Of a stretch of 64,000 bases of DNA, positions 17,679 to 28,189 are shown piece after piece. The DNA is from Desulforhopalus sp. (GTDB lineage Bacteria; Desulfobacterota; Desulfobulbia; Desulfobulbales; Desulfocapsaceae): positions 240,910 to 304,909 of the forward strand of contig JAOTRX010000004.1 in NCBI GenBank assembly GCA_030247675.1. Reading direction: 5' to 3'. Position 1 is the stretch's first letter; every line of letters begins with the position of its first letter. The notes below the pieces were generated by a model, which searched no databases, was not told where the DNA came from, and saw nothing but the letters and a program-made list of their open reading frames with translations. The position numbers and the translations under genes were made by a program.

Positions 17679-18797
17679 ATGAAAAAGGCATTAATCACCG
17701 GAGTGACCGGTCAGGATGGGGCGTATCTGGCAGAATTTCTTTTGAAAAAAGGCTATGAGGTACATGGCATCAAACGCCGGGCCTCGCTGTTCAATACAGA
17801 CCGCATAGATCACCTCTACCAGGATCCTCATGTTGGTAACCGAAAATTCATTCTGCACCACGGCGACCTGACCGATTCCTCCAGCCTTATTCATATTATC
17901 GGCAAGGTGCGGCCGGACGAGATCTATAATCTTGCCGCCCAGTCCCATGTCGCCGTTTCCTTTGAGGAGCCGGAATATACCGCCAATTCCGACGCCCTGG
18001 GAACGCTCAGGGTGCTTGAGGCCATTCGCATCCTCGGTCTCACCGAAAAATCCAGGTTTTATCAGGCCTCAACCTCCGAACTGTTCGGCAAGGTGCAGGA
18101 GATTCCCCAGACCGAAAAAACGCCCTTCTATCCCCGTTCGCCCTATGCGGTGGCCAAGATGTATGCCTACTGGATCGTCGTCAACTACCGTGAGGCCTAT
18201 GGAATTTACGCCTGCAACGGCATCCTCTTCAACCATGAGTCGCCGCTGCGTGGTGAAACTTTCGTCACCCGCAAGATCACCCGGGCCTTGGCGCGGATTT
18301 TTCTTGGCCTGCAGGATTGTCTGTATCTTGGCAACCTCGGCGCCAAGCGTGACTGGGGCCATGCCCGCGATTACGTGCAGATGCAGTGGCTGATGCTCCA
18401 GCAAGACTCGCCTGAGGATTATGTCATCGCCACTGGCCAGCAGCATTCGGTGCGGGATTTTGTCAACGCCGCCGCGGCCGAACTGGCGGTCAGCCTGCGT
18501 TGGGAGGGCAAGGGGACGGAAGAGGTGGGTATCGTGGCAAGTGTCCCACCAAATGCAAACCCCAAAGGCATGAAGGTTGGCGATACCATTGTGCGGGTGG
18601 ATCCCCGTTATTTCCGGCCAACCGAGGTCGAGACGCTCTTGGGTGACCCGACCAAGGCCCGCGAACGGCTAGGCTGGGTGCCGAAAACCACCTTCCCCGA
18701 ATTGGTCGCCGAGATGATGCGCTACGATCTGGAAGAAGCCAGACGTGACGAGTTGTGTAAAAGCGAGGGCTTCTCGGTGCTTAATCACCACGAGTAG
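17679..18797 (+). CDS. gmd: GDP-mannose 4,6-dehydratase
   Basis: Converts GDP-D-mannose to GDP-4-keto-6-deoxymannose, the first step of GDP-L-fucose synthesis. A 372-residue extended SDR with NADP motif [15 protein letters not shown], the family signature [16 protein letters not shown], the active-site TSELFGK segment, and the Tyr-x3-Lys pair in SPYAVAK. It is directly upstream of the gene for the next enzyme. Confidence 0.97.
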   Translation: MKKALITGVTGQDGAYLAEFLLKKGYEVHGIKRRASLFNTDRIDHLYQDPHVGNRKFILHHGDLTDSSSLIHIIGKVRPDEIYNLAAQSHVAVSFEEPEYTANSDALGTLRVLEAIRILGLTEKSRFYQASTSELFGKVQEIPQTEKTPFYPRSPYAVAKMYAYWIVVNYREAYGIYACNGILFNHESPLRGETFVTRKITRALARIFLGLQDCLYLGNLGAKRDWGHARDYVQMQWLMLQQDSPEDYVIATGQQHSVRDFVNAAAAELAVSLRWEGKGTEEVGIVASVPPNANPKGMKVGDTIVRVDPRYFRPTEVETLLGDPTKARERLGWVPKTTFPELVAEMMRYDLEEARRDELCKSEGFSVLNHHE

Positions 18798-18802
18798 GAG
18801 CT

Positions 18803-19912
18803 ATGACCATGGTCCAGCTTGAAGCACATCAGGCCCATTACCCTTGTCCGCTTACCCCGCAGGAACGTATTTACGTTGCCGGGCACCGGGGGATGGTTGG
18901 GTCGGCCATTGTCCGGCAGCTGCAGAAAATGGGCTGCGGAAAGGTCATTACCCGGAGCCATTCCGAACTGGATCTCACCAACCAGGCGGCGGTCCGGGAC
19001 TTCTTTGCCACTGAGAAAATAGACCGGGTGGTGCTGGCCGCGGCCAGGGTAGGTGGCATCCATGCAAATAACGTTTATCCGGCCGACTTCATCTATGTCA
19101 ACATGATGATCGAGGCCAATGTCATCCACCAAGCGTACCGGGCGGGAGTGCGGGACCTGCTCTTTCTCGGCAGCTCCTGCATCTATCCGAAATTCGCGCC
19201 GCAACCGATGCAGGAAGACCATCTGCTCACCGGCCTCCTCGAACCGACCAACGAACCCTATGCAATCGCCAAGATTGCCGGGATCAAGATGTGCGAATCA
19301 TATAATCGCCAGTACGGCACGCGCTACCGCTCGGTCATGCCGACCAATCTTTTTGGTCCGGGCGACAATTATCATCTGGAGAACAGCCACGTCATCCCGG
19401 CGATGATCAGGAAATATCATCTGGCAAAACTGGCGATGGCCGGTAACATCGCTGCGATTCGGGCTGATGAAAGCCGTTATGGGAAGATACCGGCGGATAT
19501 CTGCCAGGCGATCGGCTACCGGGCCGACCAAGAGGCTCTCGATGCCAGGCAACCGCCGCAAGTGGTTCTGTGGGGGAGCGGTTCACCGAGAAGGGAGTTC
19601 CTGCACGTCGACGATATGGCAGCCGCCTGCATTCACGTCATGCAACTGTCGCAGGGTGACTTTACAGCACCCAATCCGTCCTTTGTCAATGTAGGTACTG
19701 GTGTCGATATAACCATCCGCGACACGGCTGAACTTATTGCCGGACTGGTCGGTTTTAGCGGCCCAACCGTGTATAATAGCAACCAACCGGACGGCACGCC
19801 CCGCAAACTCCTGGATACCGGGCGGATCAACAGCCTCGGCTGGCAGCCCGCGCGCAGTTTCAGCGAAGGACTGGCGGATGCCTACCGCGCCTATCAAGAG
19901 TTTGCCGGCTGA
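18803..19912 (+). CDS. fcl: GDP-L-fucose synthase
   Basis: Epimerises and reduces GDP-4-keto-6-deoxymannose to GDP-L-fucose with NADPH. It is 369 residues, longer than the usual 310-320. The extra length is an N-terminal tail of about 20 residues before [15 protein letters not shown] and a stretch between about 205 and 255. Active-site SSCIYPK and the YAIAK Tyr-Lys pair are intact, as is [12 protein letters not shown]. With ugd and gmd it supplies activated sugars, probably for O-antigen or capsule. No polymerase or transferase gene is next to it. Confidence 0.95.
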   Translation: MTMVQLEAHQAHYPCPLTPQERIYVAGHRGMVGSAIVRQLQKMGCGKVITRSHSELDLTNQAAVRDFFATEKIDRVVLAAARVGGIHANNVYPADFIYVNMMIEANVIHQAYRAGVRDLLFLGSSCIYPKFAPQPMQEDHLLTGLLEPTNEPYAIAKIAGIKMCESYNRQYGTRYRSVMPTNLFGPGDNYHLENSHVIPAMIRKYHLAKLAMAGNIAAIRADESRYGKIPADICQAIGYRADQEALDARQPPQVVLWGSGSPRREFLHVDDMAAACIHVMQLSQGDFTAPNPSFVNVGTGVDITIRDTAELIAGLVGFSGPTVYNSNQPDGTPRKLLDTGRINSLGWQPARSFSEGLADAYRAYQEFAG

Positions 19913-19959
19913 GCCTCCCCACCGTTCTTTTCCTCTGCCTGATACGGTGCTGATCGCCT

Positions 19960-21270
19960 TTATTCTTCGATAGTTCTCCGGAAGCGGCGAATCATATCGT
20001 CGCGGATCAACTCGTGGTCGAGCTGGAAGATGTCCTTGGGAAAAAGCAGTTCCATAACCCCCGAGTCAAAGATACGTTTTACCTCATACTCGTCATGGGC
20101 GACATCCTTTTGATACATGTAGTTGAGCCAGGACCGGTTGGTGTGGATGATAAATTCCACCCGCATACCGCCTAACCTCGCAAAAAACTTCAGCATCTCT
20201 GTTTTTGGGCTCGATCCGGTGGAGGTGGCCTTATAGGGGGTGCAGCCGGTAAGGGTGTCGGTGATATCCTCCAGCACCAGCAGGCTGTCGGCCTTGGAGG
20301 CACTGCGTGTAAGGTGGTTTTGAAAGGTTTTGATATCGGCCACCGAGTCGAGGACCGCCATCAGGCCGAGTTCGTCATCGACCGCCACCGCCGGGTTTTT
20401 CTCATTCTTGCGCAGCAGTTTGAGAACCTTTGCCTCCGGCGGCTTTTTGCGGATGGAGACATAGATGGGAATGTCCCGCGTCCCGGAGGTAAAACGGCGG
20501 CGTTTCAGCAAGGTGAGTTTGCTGCCCTTGCAGAGTTGGACCTCTGCGGCCTGCTTGGGGCTGAGGATCTTGACATCGGTGCAGCGGAAATCTTCCTCGG
20601 TATGCTGCGAATACAGGTAGACGATGTCATGCTCACCGATTTTCAGGTTTTTGCTCCACACATAATCGTTGAGGAAGTGGAGGAAGTTGGAGAATTTCAG
20701 CTCGATCTCCGTTTCTCTTTCCCGCTGGTCGATGCTACCGGCCAGATTCATCAGCACCAGCTTGCGCCGGGCCTCGAAGCGGGCCTTTTTATGATAGCGG
20801 TTGTCGAACATAATGAGGAGCAAGGTAACCGGATCATTGGTCACCTCAATCTCGTTGGTGGTGGCGATGGAGGAGGCGTAGGGCCTGAGCATTTTGCCCC
20901 GCAGCGAATTGACCACCGTATCGGCGGTGCGGGCATATTCGTAGACCCTGGCCTCAATTTCCCTGGCCGTGCCGTCGAGGCCGAACATATTGCCGAGGAG
21001 GGCGCAGGCGCGCTGGCTGCGGTCTTTCTGGTGCCTTGGGTTTAAAAGCAGCTCGGTTAATTGGGAGAAGTTGCTGATCTCCAGGAATTCGAATATCTGG
21101 CTGCGCAGGGCGCGGTATTTGGTGGTGTTAATCCGCTGGCGATGGAGATTTTTCACCCATGCCCTGGTTTTTCTGGAAAACGGCTGAGAAACCTCGATAG
21201 TATCTTCCACCGCCAGAGGCCCATGCTGCTGCAGGGAAGTAAAAACGCTGTCTTCGGTCATAACTGACAT
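19960..21270 (-). CDS. Conserved-looking protein of unknown function
   Basis: I do not recognise this 436-residue protein with confidence. It is soluble and charged, with no signal peptide or membrane segment. The N-terminal half is helical (about 30-210). The C-terminal part has the order TGSSPKTEMLKFFARL, MRVEFIIHT, then HDEYEVKRIFD, which faintly recalls the end of RelA/SpoT-type nucleotidyltransferase domains, but no catalytic set can be made out. The ATG at 21270 is favoured because GGAG lies eight bases before it; the frame is open to 21360. It is convergent with fcl and divergent from the next gene. Confidence 0.7.
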   Translation of the reverse strand: MSVMTEDSVFTSLQQHGPLAVEDTIEVSQPFSRKTRAWVKNLHRQRINTTKYRALRSQIFEFLEISNFSQLTELLLNPRHQKDRSQRACALLGNMFGLDGTAREIEARVYEYARTADTVVNSLRGKMLRPYASSIATTNEIEVTNDPVTLLLIMFDNRYHKKARFEARRKLVLMNLAGSIDQRERETEIELKFSNFLHFLNDYVWSKNLKIGEHDIVYLYSQHTEEDFRCTDVKILSPKQAAEVQLCKGSKLTLLKRRRFTSGTRDIPIYVSIRKKPPEAKVLKLLRKNEKNPAVAVDDELGLMAVLDSVADIKTFQNHLTRSASKADSLLVLEDITDTLTGCTPYKATSTGSSPKTEMLKFFARLGGMRVEFIIHTNRSWLNYMYQKDVAHDEYEVKRIFDSGVMELLFPKDIFQLDHELIRDDMIRRFRRTIEE

Positions 21271-21427
21271 TTTTTTCTGCTCCATATTGCCAAGGTATTG
21301 ATAGGGGATTACTACTATCTTTTGCAACAGCATTCTACCGACAATTGTAAAATTAACCACCGTAAAAAGCCAGGCGGAGGGAGGGGAAGCAGGTGGTGGT
21401 GTAATGGAAATCTCCCTTGAGTTTTAA

Positions 21428-22579
<1,152 letters not shown>

Positions 22580-22594
22580 GCCAGCCGGTACAAC

Positions 22595-23296
22595 ATGGAG
22601 AATGGTAACAAACTAGCCGGTTCAGCGGTTGCTGCCGGCATCAGAAGAGCTTTGCCCATCGTTCTTGGCTATGTTCCGGTGGGTTTTGCCTACGGGGTGC
22701 TGGCGGGAAAGAATGGCATCTCCGATGCCAATACCCTGCTGATGTCGCTCATTGTCTTTGCCGGGTCAGCCCAGTTTATCGCCGTTGGTCTGTTTGCTTC
22801 CGGAACTGGGCCGGCGGCGATCATCCTCACCACCTTCGTCGTCAATCTCCGTCATCTACTCATGGCCGCCTCGCTCACGCCCTTTCTCGCCGGCTGGCGG
22901 AAGCGCCATCTGGCCTTTTTCTCCTTCCAACTGACCGATGAAACCTTTGCCCTGCACACGTCAGCGGCGGGGCGGCTCAGCGAATGCCGGGCAGAGGCCC
23001 TCGCCCTGAATGTGACAGCCCAGTCGTCCTGGGTCGGTGGAACGATCCTGGGAATTGTCGCCTCGGGACTGATCGGCGACATTAAGCCAATGGGGCTTGA
23101 TTACGCCCTGGCGGCGATGTTTATTGCCCTGCTGGTCGGCCAGTGCGAGAACCGGGTGCGAGTGATAACAGCCATCTTTTCCGGGGGTATCGCAACACTC
23201 TTATACCTGGCCGGGTGGCACCAATTTCATATTATCGCCGCCACCGTGCTCGGGGCGACCTTTGGCCTTGGGGTAGAGCTGTGGATCAAACGCTGA
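22595..23296 (+). CDS. azlC: AzlC-family branched-chain amino acid exporter, large subunit
   Basis: A 233-residue integral membrane protein, likely part of a two-component exporter of branched-chain amino acids (AzlCD/YgaZH). AzlC marks are RRALPIVLGYVPVGFAYGVLA, the GSAQFIAVGLFA loop, NLRHLLMAASL, and the TDETFAL motif. Several membrane segments are evident. Its last codons overlap the GTG start of azlD, as usual for the pair. Confidence 0.92.
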   Translation: MENGNKLAGSAVAAGIRRALPIVLGYVPVGFAYGVLAGKNGISDANTLLMSLIVFAGSAQFIAVGLFASGTGPAAIILTTFVVNLRHLLMAASLTPFLAGWRKRHLAFFSFQLTDETFALHTSAAGRLSECRAEALALNVTAQSSWVGGTILGIVASGLIGDIKPMGLDYALAAMFIALLVGQCENRVRVITAIFSGGIATLLYLAGWHQFHIIAATVLGATFGLGVELWIKR

Positions 23297-23607
23297 TACT
23301 CCTTACCATAATCGGCATGGCGGTGGTGACCTATCTGCCCCGTCTTCTGCCCACCCTTTTCCTTAGCGGCCGCAATCTGCAGCCGATCATCATAGCCTGG
23401 CTGCGCCTCATTCCACCGGCGGTTCTGGCGGCGATGTTGGCGCCGTCGCTTCTGGTGCGGGACGATCACTTTGATCTGGGACCGGACAACCTTTTTTTCT
23501 GGGTGGCCGTCATCGCCTTTCCTGTTGCCTGGAAGACAAAGAGCCTGTTCGCCACGGTGGTGGTGGGTATGGGCCTGGTGGCCCTTGGTAGATATTTCGG
23601 CATGTAA
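23281..23607 (+). CDS. azlD: AzlD-family small subunit of the exporter
   Basis: A 108-residue membrane protein with the AzlD features VVTYLPRLLPTLFL, RLIPPAVLAAMLAPSLL and a C-terminal VVGMGLVAL segment. The open frame reaches 46 codons further upstream inside azlC, but the GTG at 23281 gives the standard AzlD N-terminus. It overlaps azlC by 16 bases, so the two are translated together. Confidence 0.88.
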   Translation: MDQTLILLTIIGMAVVTYLPRLLPTLFLSGRNLQPIIIAWLRLIPPAVLAAMLAPSLLVRDDHFDLGPDNLFFWVAVIAFPVAWKTKSLFATVVVGMGLVALGRYFGM

Positions 23608-23613
23608 CGGATC

Positions 23614-24726
23614 ATGGAACAAGCCGCGCAGGTATCGAATCTCCCTGATATTGCCACACCCCTTCTTGTCTGGTTTCGTAAGGTCGCCCGCGATCTGCCG
23701 TGGCGGCGGACCTACGACCCTTATCATGTATGGATTTCCGAGATTATGTTGCAGCAGACCCAGATGGAGCGGGGGGTTGCCTATTTCAAGCGCTGGGTTG
23801 AAAGATTTCCTGACGTTCATTCGGTGGCCAAGGCGGAACAGCAGGAGATCTTCAAGTACTGGGAAGGTCTTGGTTATTATGCCAGGGCAAGAAATCTCCA
23901 GAAGGCGGCACAGGTCATTACCAGTGAGTTTGATGGTCTGGTGCCCGACGATTACCAAATCCTCTTGTCACTGCCGGGTATCGGCCCGTATACGGCAGCG
24001 GCCATTGCCTCCATTGCCGGCAACCATGATGTGGCCGTGGTTGATGCCAATGTTACCCGGGTCTACGCCCGGCTCTTTGATTATGATCAACCAGTGGGTG
24101 AGTCCGGGAGTAAAAAACACCTGGCGAGCCTTGCCCAGGAGCTATTGCCGCATGGCCGGGCAAGGATGTTTAACCAGGCTTTGATGGACCTTGGCGGGCT
24201 GATCTGCCTGCCGAAAAAACCGCGCTGCTCGGACTGCCCGGTGCATTTGCTCTGTAAGGCGAGGATGGCGGGAACCATTGACCGCCGGCCGGCGATCGGT
24301 GCGGGCAAGAAGATGGTTGCCATGGCAAGGGTGGCGGGGATCATCCGCTGGGAAGGAAGGGTCTTTATCCAGCAGCGGCCAATCGATGCGGTATGGGGCG
24401 GGCTATGGGAGTTCCCCGGTGGCGCCCTTTCCAGCGGCTCGCCCGAGGCGCAGCTTGCCGGCCACATTCTTCTGGAAACCGGACTTGCGGTGCGCGTACT
24501 TGAACCCGTGACCACGGTGAGCCATAGCTACACCCACCATAAGATCACCCTCGACTGCTTTCTCTGTGAGGCGCTGAGTGATCATCCGCAGCCAGTCCTG
24601 CGTTCAGCCGTCGACTACCGCTGGCTTGACCTGGCCGAACTCCAGCAATACGCCTTTCCGGCAGGGCCACGGAAGATCCTGCAGTATATCACGAAACACC
24701 TGCCCGACCTTTTTAATCCCTCCTGA
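23614..24726 (+). CDS. mutY: A/G-specific adenine DNA glycosylase
   Basis: Removes adenine mispaired with 8-oxoguanine. In 370 residues: the catalytic-Glu segment EIMLQQTQ, the helix-hairpin-helix LPGIGPYTAAAIASIAG, the catalytic Asp in VDANVTRV, and the [4Fe-4S] loop C-x6-C-x2-C-x5-C in CLPKKPRCSDCPVHLLC. The C-terminal third is the NUDIX-like domain that senses 8-oxoG. It meets the nth-xth fusion gene end to end, with one base between the stops, so two oxidative-damage repair genes face each other. Confidence 0.97.
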   Translation: MEQAAQVSNLPDIATPLLVWFRKVARDLPWRRTYDPYHVWISEIMLQQTQMERGVAYFKRWVERFPDVHSVAKAEQQEIFKYWEGLGYYARARNLQKAAQVITSEFDGLVPDDYQILLSLPGIGPYTAAAIASIAGNHDVAVVDANVTRVYARLFDYDQPVGESGSKKHLASLAQELLPHGRARMFNQALMDLGGLICLPKKPRCSDCPVHLLCKARMAGTIDRRPAIGAGKKMVAMARVAGIIRWEGRVFIQQRPIDAVWGGLWEFPGGALSSGSPEAQLAGHILLETGLAVRVLEPVTTVSHSYTHHKITLDCFLCEALSDHPQPVLRSAVDYRWLDLAELQQYAFPAGPRKILQYITKHLPDLFNPS

Positions 24727-24727
24727 T

Positions 24728-26179
24728 CTATCGACCGTCACGCAGGAATTCCAGGGCAACCGGGCAGTGGTCGGAGCCGGTTATCTCCTGGAGGATGGTG
24801 GCACTTTTTACCTTGTCCTTGGCGGTACCACTGACACAGAAGTAGTCGATACGCCAACCGACATTCTTGGCCCGGGCGCTGAAGCGGTAACTCCACCAGG
24901 TGTATTGCCCCGGTTCCTGGTTAAAGATGCGGAAGGTGTCGACGAACCCGGCGGCGACGAAGCTGTCCATCCATGCCCGTTCTTCCGGGGTGAATCCGGC
25001 ATTTTTCTGATTGGTCTTGGGGTTTTTTAGATCGATCTCCTTGTGGGCAACATTGAAATCGCCACAGAGAATGACCGGTTTCTGTTTCTCCAGTTCCTTG
25101 GCAAAGGTCAGTAATCTGTTGTTGAAACGCAGCTTGAAGTCCAGACGGTTCAGCTCATCGCCGCTATTGGGAAAATAGATGTTAACGAGATAACAGTCGG
25201 TGAACTCCAGGGTCAACACCCGCCCCTCGCAGTCAAATTCCGGGTCGCTCAGGCCGTAGTGGACGGCCACCGGTGCGACGCGGGTATATACGGCGACTCC
25301 GGAGTAGCCCTTTCGCTCGGCGCTGTGCCAGTAGGAGGTATAACCTGGGATGTTTTTCAGCGCTTCGGAAAGCTGGTCGGGCTGCGCCTTGGTTTCCTGG
25401 AGGGCGATGACATCGGCGTCAAAATTCAGCAATTGCTCGACAAAACCCTTCTTTTCCACGGCACGGATGCCATTGACGTTCCAGGAGATACATTTCAGTG
25501 AATTCTTGTCAGCCATTTTTGCTCCAGGTATTTTGCGGGGTTTTACCCCTTTTTGTGGACAGGTGTGCAGCAGGGGACAGATATCACAATGCGGGCTTAC
25601 CGGCCGGCAGATGCTCTGGCCAAAGGCAACGAGCAGGGAGTTGACCGACAGCCAGTGCCGTTTCGGAAGTTTTGCCCGCAGGGCCATCTCCGTCTGCAGC
25701 GGGGTCTCCGTCTCGACGTACTGCCAGATATTGGTAATCCGGTGGACATGGGTGTCAACGCAGATTGCCGGTTTTTTAAAGGCGACGCTGACCACAAGAT
25801 TGGCGGTTTTGCGGCCGACGCCGGGCAGGGTGACCAACTCATCGATGGTATCCGGAACCGCGCCGCCAAAGGCCTGCAGGGCACTCGGCAGCTGGGTGAG
25901 GTGTTTTGCCTTGGTCTTGTAGAAACCGACCGGATAGATGAGTTCGGCGATGCGCTGTTCGGGGAGTAAGGCCAGTGCGGCCCTGTCCGGCGCCTGCTTG
26001 AAGAGACGGGCCGAGGCGACGGCGGTGGTTTCATCCTTGGTTCTCGCCGAGAGGATGGTCGCCACCAGAACCTTAAAGGGATCCTCGGTCTGCACAGCAA
26101 TGAGATCAACTACCGGCGTCTGCTTGTCGCGGACGGCGTCGGCAACTGCCTGGAGAAAGCTGTCAATATCAATGCTCAT
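24728..26179 (-). CDS. Endonuclease III - exonuclease III fusion (Nth-Xth)
   Basis: One uninterrupted frame joins two base-excision repair enzymes. Numbering from a TTG five codons upstream of the chosen ATG, residues 1-226 are endonuclease III: HhH LPGVGRKTANLVV with catalytic Lys129, catalytic Asp147 in VDTHVHRI, and the [4Fe-4S] loop C196-x6-C203-x2-C206-x5-C212. Residues 227-488 are an ExoIII-type AP endonuclease: ISWNVNGIRAV, LQETKAQ (metal Glu), ILCGDFNVAH, and GSDHCPV. There is no linker. The second half begins with its own ATG at 25516, preceded by GGAG at a good spacing, so free Xth may also be made. The ATG at 26179 has an AGGAG box, though at short spacing. Confidence 0.9.
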   Translation of the reverse strand: MSIDIDSFLQAVADAVRDKQTPVVDLIAVQTEDPFKVLVATILSARTKDETTAVASARLFKQAPDRAALALLPEQRIAELIYPVGFYKTKAKHLTQLPSALQAFGGAVPDTIDELVTLPGVGRKTANLVVSVAFKKPAICVDTHVHRITNIWQYVETETPLQTEMALRAKLPKRHWLSVNSLLVAFGQSICRPVSPHCDICPLLHTCPQKGVKPRKIPGAKMADKNSLKCISWNVNGIRAVEKKGFVEQLLNFDADVIALQETKAQPDQLSEALKNIPGYTSYWHSAERKGYSGVAVYTRVAPVAVHYGLSDPEFDCEGRVLTLEFTDCYLVNIYFPNSGDELNRLDFKLRFNNRLLTFAKELEKQKPVILCGDFNVAHKEIDLKNPKTNQKNAGFTPEERAWMDSFVAAGFVDTFRIFNQEPGQYTWWSYRFSARAKNVGWRIDYFCVSGTAKDKVKSATILQEITGSDHCPVALEFLRDGR

Positions 26180-26239
26180 AGGCTCCTGAGTCAATAACCA
26201 AGGTTGTTGGCGCCTTGTGGCGCAATCCGTCGGCGATAG

Positions 26240-27499
26240 TTACGGGGCAAGCACGTCCGGCTGGAAATTGAGTGTGGCAAAATAGTCCTCGACCCGTTCG
26301 GCGCGGCGGATCAGTTCGACCTTGCCATCAGCCCCTAAGAGCAGCTCCTTGGGGCGGAGGTTGCCGTTATAATTGAAACCCATGGCGATACCGTGGGCGC
26401 CGGTGTCCTGGATGATGAGGATATCGCCGTCGGCAACCGCCGGCAGGGTGCGCTGTATGGCGAATTTATCGTTGTTTTCGCAAAGTGAGCCGACGACATC
26501 AACGACCTCGGTTTGTGGATACTCCTCCTTGCCGAGGACATCGATGTGATGGTAGGCGCCGTAAATACCCGGCCGCATCAGGGAACTCATCGAGGCGTCA
26601 ACACCGACATAGGTCCGGTAGATATCCTTGCGGTTGATGGCGGTGGTGACCAGGACCCCGTGCGGGCCGGTCATATACCGGCCGCTCTCCATATAGAGAG
26701 CCGGCTCGTAGCCATGCGCCTTTTTAAATTCTTTAAAAAGGGCGGTAATCTCCCGGCCCATGGCCACCAGATCGAGGGCAGCAATGCCCGGCTTGTAGGG
26801 GATGCCGAGGCCGCCGCCAATATTAATAAACTCAAAGGTGATGGCCAGTTCCGCCGAGATTTCGACGATCAGTTCCAGCAGCATCGCTGCCGTCTGCACC
26901 ATATATTGATAATTGAGTTCGTTGGAGGCAAGCATGGTGTGGATGCCGAAACGCACGGCTCCACGTTCTTTGGCCAGCCGATAGGCGTCGATAATCTGCT
27001 CATGGCTCACCCCGTATTTTGCCTCGGTCGGGGTGCCGATAATTTCGTTGCCCGTTCGCCTTGCCCCCGGATTGTAACGAAAACTGATAAGTTCCGGCAG
27101 GGCCGGCACCTTGGCAAGCAGAGAGATATCATCGAGGTTGAGGATGGAACCGCCTTCGCTTGCTGCTTCGGCAAATTCCTCCATGCTGGTGTTGTTGGAG
27201 GTGTACATGATGTCTTCTCCCCGTCCGCCTACCTGGCGGCTGAGACGGAGTTCAGCGATGGAACTGCAGTCAAAGCCAAAGCCCATGTCGCCCATGATCT
27301 GCAGAATGCGCGGGTTGGGCAAGGCCTTGACGGCGTAGTATTCCCGGAAGCGGTCTATGCCGGCAAAGGCATCTTTCAGGGCCTTGCCGGTTTCTCGGAT
27401 TCCGGCCTCGTCGTAGATATGGAAGGGCGTTCCGTAGTGTTCGGCAATGGCTGGAAGGGCTGGAAAAAGTCGCTTCTTATAGGCTTGTGACATCGGCAT
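26240..27499 (-). CDS. lysA: Diaminopimelate decarboxylase-type PLP enzyme
   Basis: Decarboxylates meso-diaminopimelate to lysine. The 419-residue fold III PLP enzyme has the PLP lysine in YYAVKAL, FDCSSIAELRLS, the glycine loop INIGGGLGIPY, the GRYMTGPHG segment and the C-terminal GSLCENNDKFA, which carries the active-site cysteine of the partner subunit. The order of motifs is normal, but the MLASNELNY region differs from standard LysA, so a related D-amino-acid or carboxynorspermidine-type decarboxylase cannot be fully excluded. It lies 12 bases behind the Lrp-type gene, in one unit. Confidence 0.85.
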   Translation of the reverse strand: MPMSQAYKKRLFPALPAIAEHYGTPFHIYDEAGIRETGKALKDAFAGIDRFREYYAVKALPNPRILQIMGDMGFGFDCSSIAELRLSRQVGGRGEDIMYTSNNTSMEEFAEAASEGGSILNLDDISLLAKVPALPELISFRYNPGARRTGNEIIGTPTEAKYGVSHEQIIDAYRLAKERGAVRFGIHTMLASNELNYQYMVQTAAMLLELIVEISAELAITFEFINIGGGLGIPYKPGIAALDLVAMGREITALFKEFKKAHGYEPALYMESGRYMTGPHGVLVTTAINRKDIYRTYVGVDASMSSLMRPGIYGAYHHIDVLGKEEYPQTEVVDVVGSLCENNDKFAIQRTLPAVADGDILIIQDTGAHGIAMGFNYNGNLRPKELLLGADGKVELIRRAERVEDYFATLNFQPDVLAP

Positions 27500-27511
27500 G
27501 GTCGTGCTTCC

Positions 27512-27970
27512 TTACGGGGCTTCCGGAAGTGGTATCCGGCTGGTTTCTTTGATGGTTGAGAGGACGGTTTCGGTCTTGGTGGAGATGACTCCGGAGATGG
27601 CAGCAATGCGTTCCTGCAGCAGCAGACTGAGGGAGAGGGTGTCGGCGGTTCGAACCTTTACCAGGTAACAATCGTTGCCAGCGACGAAATGCACCTCCTG
27701 CACCTCGGGGATAGCAGCCAGCTGCCAGCCAACCTCGTTGCTCGCGGCGGTGGTGGTCTGCACATGGACGAAGGCCACCTGGGCCCGGTGAAAGCGTTGC
27801 GGGTTGAGGCGTACCTCATAGCCGTCAATGATGCCCTGTTTCTCCATTTTGCGGATACGTTCAAGGACCGCCGATGGAGCCAGGCCAATCTGCCGGGATA
27901 CCTCGATATTGGGGATGCGCGCCTTCTCCTGAAGGATCTTCAGGATTTCCAGGCTGATGGTGTCAAGCAT
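27512..27970 (-). CDS. Lrp/AsnC-family transcriptional regulator
   Basis: A 152-residue feast/famine regulator. The N-terminal AsnC-type helix-turn-helix (LEILKILQEKARIPNIEVSRQIG, then PSAVLERIRKMEKQGIIDGY) is followed by a RAM ligand-binding domain (EVHFVAGNDCYLVKVRT). Such proteins sense amino acids as octamers of dimers. AAGGAG precedes the ATG. lysA follows in the same transcript, so lysine or a relative is a candidate effector. The upstream region holds a strong promoter wrapped in repeated ATATTC boxes. Confidence 0.93.
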   Translation of the reverse strand: MLDTISLEILKILQEKARIPNIEVSRQIGLAPSAVLERIRKMEKQGIIDGYEVRLNPQRFHRAQVAFVHVQTTTAASNEVGWQLAAIPEVQEVHFVAGNDCYLVKVRTADTLSLSLLLQERIAAISGVISTKTETVLSTIKETSRIPLPEAP

Positions 27971-27993
27971 TTTCGTTCTCCTTGGTTATAGGT

Positions 27994-28065
27994 GAATATA
28001 TTCTCCATAAATATTCAAGTCAAGAACGATATTCTGATATTTTGAAATATTGATTAAAATATTCT
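27994..28065 (-). promoter_or_regulatory. lrp-lysA promoter with ATATTC operator boxes
   Basis: On the minus strand TTGACT (28018-28023) and TATATT (27995-28000) are 17 bases apart, close to sigma-70 consensus. The same stretch carries GAATATATTC (27994-28003) and the box AATATTC or GATATTC at 28010-28016, 28028-28034 and 28059-28065. This is the A/T-rich phased pattern that Lrp-family proteins bind, so autoregulation is likely. The boxes overlap both promoter elements. Confidence 0.65.
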
Positions 28066-28189
28066 GGTTTGTGGGGTGTGCTCTAGAGATGGTAATTTGC
28101 CAAGGGTGGGGATGTAGCCCATTATACTCTGGTTAGCTGGGGATGTTGTTGCGATACCTTGATGTCTTGTTGCCATGCTGCCGGTGAGG

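Noticed and set aside
20314..21045. Plus-strand ORF of 243 codons
   Set aside because: It is antisense to the unknown 436-residue protein, which has the better start signal. The choice between the two is less secure than elsewhere because neither is recognised.
26513..27490. Long plus-strand ORF of 325 codons
   Set aside because: It lies opposite lysA, which has all PLP-enzyme motifs. The antisense product is His/Asp/Gly-rich and resembles nothing.
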